Positions 57,541-64,000 of a stretch of DNA of 64,000 bases are shown in pieces (positions within the stretch are counted from its first letter, which is position 1; each line of letters starts with the position of its first letter). The notes under the pieces are model-generated. The model saw only the letters and a program-made list of their open reading frames with translations, ran no database searches and had not been told where the DNA came from. The DNA comes from Pseudomonas sp. MYb185 (GTDB lineage Bacteria; Pseudomonadota; Gammaproteobacteria; Pseudomonadales; Pseudomonadaceae). Location of the stretch: NCBI RefSeq assembly GCF_002979975.1, contig NZ_PCQD01000007.1, forward strand, positions 186,001 through 250,000. The letters run 5' to 3'. A program made the position numbers and the translations under genes.

Positions 57541-58323
57541 ATGAACTACGAAGATATTCTCTACGAAGAAAAAGACGGCGTCGCGACCATCACCATCAAC
57601 CGTCCGGAACGCTACAACGCCTTCCGTGGCAAGACCTGCATGGAACTGCTGGATGCCTTCAACCGCGCGGGCTGGAACAAGAGCATCGGCGTCATCGTAT
57701 TTACCGGCGCCGGCGACAAGGCGTTCTGCACCGGTGGTGACCAGAACGCCCATGACGGCCAGTATGACGGTCGTGGCATCATCGGCCTGCCGGTCGAGGA
57801 GCTGCAAAGTCTGATCCGTGCCGTGCCCAAGCCGGTCATCGCCCGGGTCAATGGCTTCGCCATCGGCGGCGGTCATGTGCTGCATGTGCTCTGTGACCTG
57901 AGCATCGCCTCGGATAACGCCATCTTCGGTCAGGCCGGTCCCAAGGTCGGTTCGGTTGACCCGGGCTTCGGCACTGCCTATCTGGCCCGGGTTGTCGGTG
58001 AGAAGCGCGCCCGTGAGATCTGGTATCTGTGCCGCAAGTACAGCGCCCAGCAGGCGCTGGAGTGGGGGCTGGTCAACGCCGTGGTGCCGCAGGCCGAGCT
58101 GGATGCCGAAGTGCAGAAATGGTGCGACGAGATCCTCGAGAAGAGCCCGACCGCGCTATCGATCGCCAAGCGCTCGTTCAACGCCGACAGCGAGAATATC
58201 GCCGGTATCGGTGCCCTCGGTATGCAGGCGCTGAGCCTGTACTACGACACCGAGGAGTCGAAGGAGGGCGCCAAGGCCTTCCTGGAGAAGCGCAAGCCCG
58301 ATTTCCGCAAGTATTACCAGTGA
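57541..58323 (+). CDS. badI: 2-Ketocyclohexanecarboxyl-CoA hydrolase (ring opening)
   Basis: A 260-residue crotonase-family carbon-carbon hydrolase that opens the ring to pimelyl-CoA. FCTGGDQNAHDGQYDGRG, GFAIGGGHVL and VGSVDPGFGTAYLARVVGEKRAREIWYLC closely track BadI and the related MenB, which both use a Dieckmann-type reaction. Given the neighbours BadI is preferred to MenB. Ribosome site GGAG at 57529-57532. Confidence 0.92.
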   Translation: MNYEDILYEEKDGVATITINRPERYNAFRGKTCMELLDAFNRAGWNKSIGVIVFTGAGDKAFCTGGDQNAHDGQYDGRGIIGLPVEELQSLIRAVPKPVIARVNGFAIGGGHVLHVLCDLSIASDNAIFGQAGPKVGSVDPGFGTAYLARVVGEKRAREIWYLCRKYSAQQALEWGLVNAVVPQAELDAEVQKWCDEILEKSPTALSIAKRSFNADSENIAGIGALGMQALSLYYDTEESKEGAKAFLEKRKPDFRKYYQ

Positions 58324-58387
58324 TAACGGTGGGCCGACGGCAGTGGCTGTCGGCTGATCCCGGAACAAGCCGGGTGGGAGAACAGAC

Positions 58388-59527
58388 ATGAACTTTGGAT
58401 TTACCGAAGACCAGAACGCCATTCGCGACAGTGTCGCGCGCTTCAGCGCCGATGTGCTGGCGCCGGGGTATCGCCAGCGTGACCGGGAAGGGCGAATCGA
58501 GCGTGAAACCATCCAGCAGATGGGTGAGATGGGATTTCTTGGTGGCGAACTGCCGTCACGCTTCGGTGGCAGTGATCTGGATTGCGTCACCAGTGGCATC
58601 ATCATCGAGGAGATTTCCAAGGGCGATTTCAACGTTGGCTACATTCCGCTGCTGACCTCGCTCAATGGCCAGATCATCGCCAACTATGCCAGCCCGGAGC
58701 TGGCGGAGGAGTGGCTGGGCGGTATGATCAGTGGCGCCAAGGTAGCCTGTATCGCCCTGACCGAGCCCCATGGCGGTTCGGACGCAGCGAGCCTGCGACT
58801 CAAGGCTGAGCGCCGGGGCGAGGTGTTCGTGCTCAATGGTGAGAAGACCTCGATCTCCATGGCTGACCAGTCCGACGTGACCGTGGTCTTCGCCCGTACC
58901 GGGACACCTGAACAGCGCGCCAGTGGCATCAGCGCCTTCCTGGTACCCATGAACACGCCGGGCATTACCACCACCCGCTTCGAAGACGCTGGCCAGCGTG
59001 CCATTGGTCGTGGCTCAATCTTCTTCGACAATGTCGAGGTGCCGGCGGTCAACATGCTCGGTGACGAAGGGCAGGGCTTCAAGCAGGTGATGCAGGGTTT
59101 CGACTACAGTCGTGCACTGATCGGCCTGCAATGCCTGGCGCTGGCTCAGGTCTCCCTGGATGAGACCTGGGCGTGGTTGCAGGAGCGCCAGGCCTTTGGT
59201 CAATCGCTGTCGGCGTTCCAGGGACTGACCCATCCGTTGGCGGAATATCAGACCTATGTGCATGCCGCGCGGTTGCAGTGCTTCCATTCCCTGTGGCTGA
59301 AGGACAATAATCTGCCCCATAACGCCGAAGCGGCGATGAACAAGTGGTGGGGGCCGAAGCTGGCCTTCGATGTCATCAAGCAGTGTCTGCTGGCGCACGG
59401 TCATACCGGTTACGGTGAAGACCTGCCCATGGCGCAGCGCTTGCGCGATGTCCTGGGGCTGCAGATCGGTGACGGGACGGCCCAGATCATGAAGAACATC
59501 ATCGCCAGGGAAACACTGAAGAAATGA
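58388..59527 (+). CDS. aliB: Cyclohexanecarboxyl-CoA dehydrogenase (acyl-CoA dehydrogenase)
   Basis: A 379-residue FAD acyl-CoA dehydrogenase: ALTEPHGGSDAASL, TSISMADQSDVTVVFAR, DYSRALIGLQC, and C-terminal GHTGYGEDLPMAQRLRDVLG. In the C-terminal loop the usual YEGT catalytic Glu is replaced by Asp362 (GDGTAQI), a feature suited to alicyclic substrates rather than straight acyl chains. It should make cyclohex-1-ene-carboxyl-CoA, the BadK substrate. Follows badI after 64 bases and precedes the MarR gene. Confidence 0.85.
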   Translation: MNFGFTEDQNAIRDSVARFSADVLAPGYRQRDREGRIERETIQQMGEMGFLGGELPSRFGGSDLDCVTSGIIIEEISKGDFNVGYIPLLTSLNGQIIANYASPELAEEWLGGMISGAKVACIALTEPHGGSDAASLRLKAERRGEVFVLNGEKTSISMADQSDVTVVFARTGTPEQRASGISAFLVPMNTPGITTTRFEDAGQRAIGRGSIFFDNVEVPAVNMLGDEGQGFKQVMQGFDYSRALIGLQCLALAQVSLDETWAWLQERQAFGQSLSAFQGLTHPLAEYQTYVHAARLQCFHSLWLKDNNLPHNAEAAMNKWWGPKLAFDVIKQCLLAHGHTGYGEDLPMAQRLRDVLGLQIGDGTAQIMKNIIARETLKK

Positions 59528-59578
59528 GCTCCGCCGGCGGCGGGCTCGTTTGAACCGGTTGCCGGAGAATGGAGAGTC

Positions 59579-60073
59579 ATGAATAGCAGTGAACGCAGCA
59601 GTATGGCCAACAGGTTGTTCTTCCGTCTGTTTCAGACGGGCAACACCCTGCAGCGCCAGGTACAGAACGAGATGGGCATCAGCACCGTGCAGTGGGCGGT
59701 GTTGGGTGCATTGTCGCGGGAAGGCTATGAAGAGGGTATTTCATTCAACATGTTGACGGAATACCTGGTGGTCAGCCGCCAGAGTCTGGATGGCGTACTC
59801 AAGCGCATGGAGCGTGACCAGCATGTGCTGCGCATTCCCCATCCGGATGACGGGCGAGCACGACTGGTAGTGATGACCGAGCAGGGGCGGGCGTTCTGGG
59901 CGCAGTTGCAGCAGCGCATCTACGATTTCTACTCCCAGGGGCTCAAGAGCTTTGGTTTTGACGACATCGTCAGCATCCTGCACTACCTGAACAAGCTGCA
60001 GGAAAACCTCGCTGAAGTGGATCTAGAGCAAGAGGAGCCTATCGCCGCGCAGAGTGGCGAGGGAGACCGCTGA
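59579..60073 (+). CDS. badR: MarR-family regulator (BadR-like)
   Basis: A 164-residue winged-helix regulator with ISTVQWAVLGALSREG, recognition helix YLVVSRQSLDGVLKRMERD and wing HPDDGRARLVVMTEQG. R. palustris BadR is a MarR repressor of the alicyclic ring genes that responds to a pathway CoA ester; this gene's position at the end of the operon fits autoregulation. The probable target is the shared ATGTTGACAT motif. A terminator follows. Confidence 0.82.
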   Translation: MNSSERSSMANRLFFRLFQTGNTLQRQVQNEMGISTVQWAVLGALSREGYEEGISFNMLTEYLVVSRQSLDGVLKRMERDQHVLRIPHPDDGRARLVVMTEQGRAFWAQLQQRIYDFYSQGLKSFGFDDIVSILHYLNKLQENLAEVDLEQEEPIAAQSGEGDR

Positions 60074-60114
60074 GCATCCGTATGGCGCTTGGGTGACATT
60101 GGCGCTGTCTTTCG

Positions 60115-60142
60115 ACCGGCACTGGGTGTGCCGGTTTTTTTT
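60115..60142 (+). terminator. Intrinsic terminator of the aliA-badR operon
   Basis: ACCGGCAC (60115-60122) pairs with GTGCCGGT (60128-60135), with a 5-base loop and an eight-T run (60135-60142). It separates the catabolic operon from the transporter operon. Confidence 0.93.
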
Positions 60143-60169
60143 CGCCTTCATAAAATAATTAATGTAATG

Positions 60170-60199
60170 ATGTTGACATGTATATTGGCGCGGCATACT
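60170..60199 (+). promoter_or_regulatory. Promoter of the ABC transporter operon with ATGTTGACAT
   Basis: TTGACA (60173-60178) lies in the decamer ATGTTGACAT (60170-60179), identical to the one at 54953. CATACT (60194-60199) is the best -10 candidate, although the 15-base spacing is short. The sequence is AT-rich against its surroundings. Shared control with aliA, presumably by the MarR regulator, is inferred. Confidence 0.55.
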
Positions 60200-60347
60200 C
60201 TCAAGTTGTGTCAAGGGGGCAGCTGGCGGAGTGGTTTGATCGCACGCTGTCATCAACGCCGGTAATGACCTTGTCATTGGTGGCCCCCTCCGCGCCAGGG
60301 CGCGGTGCTCGATTGAATAAAAACAATACTTGGCAGAGAGAGCAGAA

Positions 60348-61106
60348 ATGGCCGATGTCATACTCGAGACTCGAGGTCTCACCAAGGTTTTCAATGGCTT
60401 CACCGCCGTCGATAACGTTGATCTTCAGGTCCATCAGGGCCACATCCATGCCTTGATCGGTCCCAATGGAGCCGGCAAGACCACCTTCTTCAATCTGCTG
60501 ACCCGGTTTCTCGCGCCGACGGCAGGCACCATCCTGTATCAGGGCTGTGATATCACCTCGCTGAAATCCAGCCAGATCGCCCGCCAGGGGCTGGTCCGCT
60601 CCTTTCAGATATCCGCTGTGTTTCCGCACATGACCGTGCTGGAGAATGTGCGTATCGCGCTGCAACGGGCCGAGGGCAACTCCTTTCAGTTCTGGGCCTC
60701 CGCAAGGCGTCTGGATAAGCTCAATGACAAGGCGCTGTTGCTGCTCGATGAGGTTGGCTTGCGCGACTACGCCGATGTTCTGGCGGTGGAGATGCCCTAT
60801 GGCCGCAAGCGGGCATTGGAACTGGCCACCACGCTGGCGCTTGAACCAACGGTGATGCTGCTGGACGAGCCCACCCAGGGGATGGGCCACGAGGATGTCG
60901 AGCGGGTTATCGAGCTGATTCGAAAGGTTGCTGTGGGGCGGACTGTGGTCATGGTTGAACATAACCTGCACGTGGTCAGTTGCCTGTGTGACCGCATCAC
61001 GGTTCTGGCACGCGGAAGCGTACTGGCTGAAGGGGACTACCAGAGCGTATCCGCCAACCCGGTTGTGCGTGAGGCTTACATGGGCAAGGAGACCGCCGAT
61101 GTCTGA
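60348..61106 (+). CDS. livG: Branched-chain-type ABC transporter ATPase (LivG-like)
   Basis: A 252-residue ATPase with Walker A GPNGAGKT (38-45), Walker B MLLDEP, and His loop VEHNLHVV. The signature motif reads MPYGRKRALELA, the diverged form of LivG proteins. In this setting it probably powers uptake of cyclohexanecarboxylate or a related acid rather than amino acids. The ATG at 60348 has GAGAGCAG upstream. It overlaps livF by 8 bases. Confidence 0.88.
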   Translation: MADVILETRGLTKVFNGFTAVDNVDLQVHQGHIHALIGPNGAGKTTFFNLLTRFLAPTAGTILYQGCDITSLKSSQIARQGLVRSFQISAVFPHMTVLENVRIALQRAEGNSFQFWASARRLDKLNDKALLLLDEVGLRDYADVLAVEMPYGRKRALELATTLALEPTVMLLDEPTQGMGHEDVERVIELIRKVAVGRTVVMVEHNLHVVSCLCDRITVLARGSVLAEGDYQSVSANPVVREAYMGKETADV

Positions 61107-61806
61107 TCTCGATCAACTTCATCTGAGCAATGTGCATGCCTTCTACGGCGAGTCACATATCCTTCACGGCGTTGACCTGAGGGTCAAGCGCGGTGAGCTG
61201 GTCACTCTGTTGGGGCGCAATGGCTCCGGTCGTAGCACCTTGTTGAAAACCGTCATGGGTATGGTTGATCGCAGCACCGGGCAGATCATGATCAACGGCA
61301 AGGATGTATCCAGGCTGACGGCCTTTCGCATTCCCCGTCTGGGCGTGGGCTACTGTCCGGAAGAGCGCGGCATCTTCTCCAGTCTGAATGTCGAGGAAAA
61401 CCTGTTATTGCCGCCGACGGTACGCAGTGGTGGCATGCCGTTGGAAGAAATCTATCAGATGTTTCCAAACCTGTATGAGCGGCGCCACAGTCAGGGCACT
61501 CGTCTCTCCGGTGGTGAGCAGCAGATGCTGGCTATTGCGCGGATTCTGCGTGCCGGAGCCAACCTGTTGCTGCTGGATGAAATTACCGAGGGGCTGGCTC
61601 CGGTGATTGTTCAGCAATTGGCCGGCATGCTGGAAAACCTGAAGAAGAAAGGACTGACGATCTTGCTGGTGGAGCAGAATTTCCGTTTTGCCGCACCGTT
61701 GGCGGATCGTCATTACCTGATTGAGCACGGTCGGGTCATCGATGAGATCAGCGCGGCGCAACTGCCGGGCAAGATGGACTTGCTGCATCAACAGCTAGGC
61801 GTCTGA
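61099..61806 (+). CDS. livF: Branched-chain-type ABC transporter ATPase (LivF-like)
   Basis: A 235-residue ATPase with LSGGEQQMLAIARIL signature and LLLLDEITEGLAP Walker B. The P-loop reads GRNGSGRST, with Arg45 where Lys is the rule. The rest of the protein is intact. It starts at 61099 inside the end of livG, so the pair is translationally coupled. Confidence 0.88.
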   Translation: MSDLDQLHLSNVHAFYGESHILHGVDLRVKRGELVTLLGRNGSGRSTLLKTVMGMVDRSTGQIMINGKDVSRLTAFRIPRLGVGYCPEERGIFSSLNVEENLLLPPTVRSGGMPLEEIYQMFPNLYERRHSQGTRLSGGEQQMLAIARILRAGANLLLLDEITEGLAPVIVQQLAGMLENLKKKGLTILLVEQNFRFAAPLADRHYLIEHGRVIDEISAAQLPGKMDLLHQQLGV

Positions 61807-61870
61807 GCATCAACCCATACCGACTTTGATCTGCTCCTTAACACTTACAACAACAAAAGAGAGTGTCATC

Positions 61871-63094
61871 ATGCTGAACAAGACAATAAAGCCGTTGGCT
61901 GCTGCCCTGGCTCTATCACTGACCACCACTGGCGTTACTGCCAATGAGGGGATCAGCAACAATGAAGTTCGTATTGGTTACCTGGCCGACATGACCGGAA
62001 GTTACCGTGACCTGGGTGGTCCCGGTGGGCTGGAAGCTCTACGCATGGCCGTCGAGGATGTGGGCGGTCAGATCAATGGGGCGAAGATCGTTATCTATCA
62101 TGCGGATGATCGTAACAGTCCTGATGTAGGAGCCAACACGGTTCGCGAATGGATTGACCGGCGTAACGTCGATGTGGTGGCCGGGCTGGTGTCTTCGGCG
62201 GTGACCATTGCCGCGACACGTATCCTTGAGGAGCACAATAAGCTCGGTCTGGTGTCGATCTCTGCTTCATCAGCGATTACCAATGAATACTGTACCGCCA
62301 ACCATATCCACTGGGTATATGACACCTATGCCATGGCTAACGGTACGGCCAAGGCGATTGTGCGTCAGGGAGGTGACAGCTGGTACATTCTGGCTGCCGA
62401 TTACGCCTTCGGCCATGCCATGGAAAGCGATGTCGAGCGTACCGTATTGGCTGAAGGTGGCACGGTGCGAGGCAAGTCACGCCACCCGCTGTCCTCCAGC
62501 GACTTCTCCTCGTACATCCTTCAGGCTCAGGCCTCTGGAGCCAAGGTAATTGGCCTGGCTAACGCCGCCTCGGATACGGTAAATGCCATCACTACCGCAC
62601 GCCAGTTTGGCCTGACCGACTCAGGCCAGAGCCTGGCTGGCTTGATGGTGTTTATCAACGATGTCCATGCGTTAGGTCTGGAGGCGACTCAGGGCCTGCA
62701 ACTGACCACTGGCTGGTACTGGGATCAGAATGAGGAAAGCCGTGCCTGGGCGCAGCGTTTCTACGAACGCACCAAGCGCATGCCGACCATGGTTCAGGCA
62801 GGCATCTATTCCAGCACCATGCACTATCTGAATGCAGTAAAAGCAACCGGTACCGATGAGGCGCAGACGGTACGCAGGCAGATGATCAATACCCCGATAA
62901 ACGATATGTACACCAGCAATGGCCATATCCGTGAGGATGGTCGCATGGTCTACGACATGTACCTGGCACAGGTGAAAACTCCCGCTGAGTCCACTGGTGA
63001 GTGGGATCTATACAAGATTGTCAGCACTATCCCGGGCGAAGACGCCTTCCGCCCCCTCTCGGAAAGCAAGTGCAAGCTGATTACTCAGCAATAG
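61871..63094 (+). CDS. Periplasmic solute-binding protein of the ABC transporter
   Basis: A 407-residue type I periplasmic-binding protein (LivK/Peripla_BP_6 family) with signal peptide MLNKTIKPLAAALALSLTTT cleaved near Ala24. VRIGYLADMTGSYRDLGGPGGLEALRMAVEDVGG begins the mature domain; two lobes follow. The ligand is not readable from sequence; the setting suggests an alicyclic or aromatic carboxylate, as for binding proteins in R. palustris. Ribosome site AGAGAG. A hairpin follows. Confidence 0.88.
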   Translation: MLNKTIKPLAAALALSLTTTGVTANEGISNNEVRIGYLADMTGSYRDLGGPGGLEALRMAVEDVGGQINGAKIVIYHADDRNSPDVGANTVREWIDRRNVDVVAGLVSSAVTIAATRILEEHNKLGLVSISASSAITNEYCTANHIHWVYDTYAMANGTAKAIVRQGGDSWYILAADYAFGHAMESDVERTVLAEGGTVRGKSRHPLSSSDFSSYILQAQASGAKVIGLANAASDTVNAITTARQFGLTDSGQSLAGLMVFINDVHALGLEATQGLQLTTGWYWDQNEESRAWAQRFYERTKRMPTMVQAGIYSSTMHYLNAVKATGTDEAQTVRRQMINTPINDMYTSNGHIREDGRMVYDMYLAQVKTPAESTGEWDLYKIVSTIPGEDAFRPLSESKCKLITQQ

Positions 63095-63107
63095 GGTAGG
63101 GAGCGGT

Positions 63108-63137
63108 GGCTACCAACGCTCACAGGTGTTGGTAGCC
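63108..63137 (+). other. Intercistronic hairpin after the binding-protein gene
   Basis: GGCTACCAAC (63108-63117) and GTTGGTAGCC (63128-63137) form a perfect 10-bp stem with a 10-base loop and no T-run, between the binding-protein and permease genes. This fits an mRNA-stabilising structure or partial attenuator that raises binding protein over permease, as known for other transport operons. Confidence 0.7.
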
Positions 63138-63165
63138 GCGGGTATCGGCATGGAGGAAATAAAAC

Positions 63166-64000
63166 ATGATTTTTGATATCCCGGCCAGCGTATTGTTCGG
63201 TCAATTGACGCTGGGACTGATCAATGGGGCTTTCTATGCATTGCTCAGTCTTGGGCTGGCAATCATTTTTGGCTTGTTGAAAGTAATCAACTTCGCTCAT
63301 GGTGCGCAGTACATGCTGGGGGCCTTCGTTGCCTTGTTGCTGTTGCGCCACTTCGGCATTGATTATTGGACGGCGCTGCTGTTGGTGCCCGTTCTGGTGG
63401 GCTTGTTCGGTGCTGCGCTGGAACGCTTCCTGCTACGCCCAATTGCCAATGAAAACCATCTGTACAGCCTGCTGCTGACCTTCGGTCTGGCACTGATCAT
63501 CCAGGGGCTGTTCACCAACCTGTATGGCACCTCGGGTAACTCCTATCCGATACCGGAGGTGTTTCGTGGGGCGCTGAATCTTGGCTTCATGTACCTGCCC
63601 ACCTACCGTGCCTGGGTAGTGGTCGCTGCGCTGGTTGCCTGTTTCCTCGCCTGGTTCGTTATCGAGAAGACCCGCCTGGGTTCCTATCTGCGGGCTGGTA
63701 CCGAGAACCCGAAGCTGATGCAGGGTTTTGGCATCAACATGCCTTTCCTGGTCACCATGACCTATGGCTTCGGTGTGGCCCTGGCCGCTTTTGCCGGTGT
63801 GCTGGCCGCACCGCTGTACAGCGTGTCACCGGGTATGGGTGCCAATCTGCTGATCGTGGTGTTTGCCGTGGTAGTGATCGGCGGCATGGGGTCGATAGTC
63901 GGTGCGGTGATTACCGGACTGGCCATGGGGCTGATCGAGGGGCTGACCAAGGTGTTTTATCCCCAGGGGGCTTCTACTGTGATCTTTCTGGTGATGGCGT
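63166..64000 (+). CDS. livH: Branched-chain-type ABC transporter permease (LivH-like), cut by window end
   Basis: At least 278 residues, open at the right edge. LTLGLINGAFYALLSLGLAIIFGLLKVINFAHG is the standard LivH start, and seven to eight membrane segments follow, with VVVIGGMGSIVGAVITG the conserved permease loop. GGAGG at 63152-63156 fixes the ATG at 63166. The second permease (LivM-like) should follow beyond the window. Confidence 0.9.
   Translation, partial: MIFDIPASVLFGQLTLGLINGAFYALLSLGLAIIFGLLKVINFAHGAQYMLGAFVALLLLRHFGIDYWTALLLVPVLVGLFGAALERFLLRPIANENHLYSLLLTFGLALIIQGLFTNLYGTSGNSYPIPEVFRGALNLGFMYLPTYRAWVVVAALVACFLAWFVIEKTRLGSYLRAGTENPKLMQGFGINMPFLVTMTYGFGVALAAFAGVLAAPLYSVSPGMGANLLIVVFAVVVIGGMGSIVGAVITGLAMGLIEGLTKVFYPQGASTVIFLVMA

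Overview
The window looks like the core chromosome of a Pseudomonadaceae member (Pseudomonas in the broad sense; my guess from gene order and repeats is a Stutzerimonas- or Halopseudomonas-like lineage, not proven). It is GC-rich, densely coded and follows blocks known from P. aeruginosa: fagA-fumC-sodA, fumC2/DUF2059/bolA/trhO, the yciI-trpH-yciO-trpS-scpAB-rluB block, yciK-mupP-ubiG-MTA deaminase, and the long gyrA-serC-pheA-hisC-tyrA/aroA-cmk-rpsA-ihfB-lapA-lapB-pyrF series. I see no rRNA or tRNA genes and no phage or plasmid genes.

Layout. 0.1-4.1 kb: iron/oxidative-stress group with Mn superoxide dismutase between two class II fumarases. 4.1-9.8 kb: bolA, trhO, a DsbA-like protein, a YecA-like protein, recQ. 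9.8-10.6 kb: eight-copy tandem array of a 95-bp unit made of two hairpins. 10.6-15.2 kb: patatin autotransporter (PlpD type), a phospholipase C PlcP-type metallophosphoesterase behind a run of PhoB-like repeats, and the MASE2 adenylate cyclase CyaB. 15.4-20.6 kb: small enzymes and a CpxAR/Spy-like envelope-stress system interrupted by a 267-bp element with perfect 31-bp terminal inverted repeats. 20.7-31 kb: housekeeping genes for RNA processing, chromosome condensation, murein recycling, ubiquinone and methylthioadenosine salvage. 31-46 kb: gyrA, aromatic amino acid synthesis, rpsA, ihfB, LPS assembly factors and pyrF. 46.2-52.8 kb: a Dnr-type regulator divergent from hemN with an ANR box between them, and a YhaO/YhaN-like nuclease/ATPase pair. 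53.0-54.0 kb: meso-diaminopimelate dehydrogenase. 54.1-64 kb: a complete-looking cyclohexanecarboxylate (alicyclic ring) degradation cluster with MarR regulator and branched-chain-type ABC transporter, running off the right edge.

The two most unusual themes are: (1) a dispersed repeat family built from hairpin A (GTAGCGC/GCGCTAC) and hairpin B (GTCGAGCG/CGCTCGAC), amplified into the 9.8-kb array and also clustered on both sides of a REP-associated tyrosine transposase (RAYT) inserted between rpsA and ihfB; and (2) the alicyclic-acid catabolic island, where CoA ligase, dehydrogenase, hydratase, alcohol dehydrogenase and ring hydrolase would convert cyclohexanecarboxylate to pimelyl-CoA, and two promoters share an ATGTTGACAT motif overlapping the -35 box. 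Also notable: an MtnA homologue whose usual active-site Cys is Gly, a fused TyrA-AroA with all four class II EPSP synthase motifs, and an alicyclic acyl-CoA dehydrogenase with Asp in place of the usual catalytic Glu.

All functional names come from motif and sequence recognition by eye; no database search was run.
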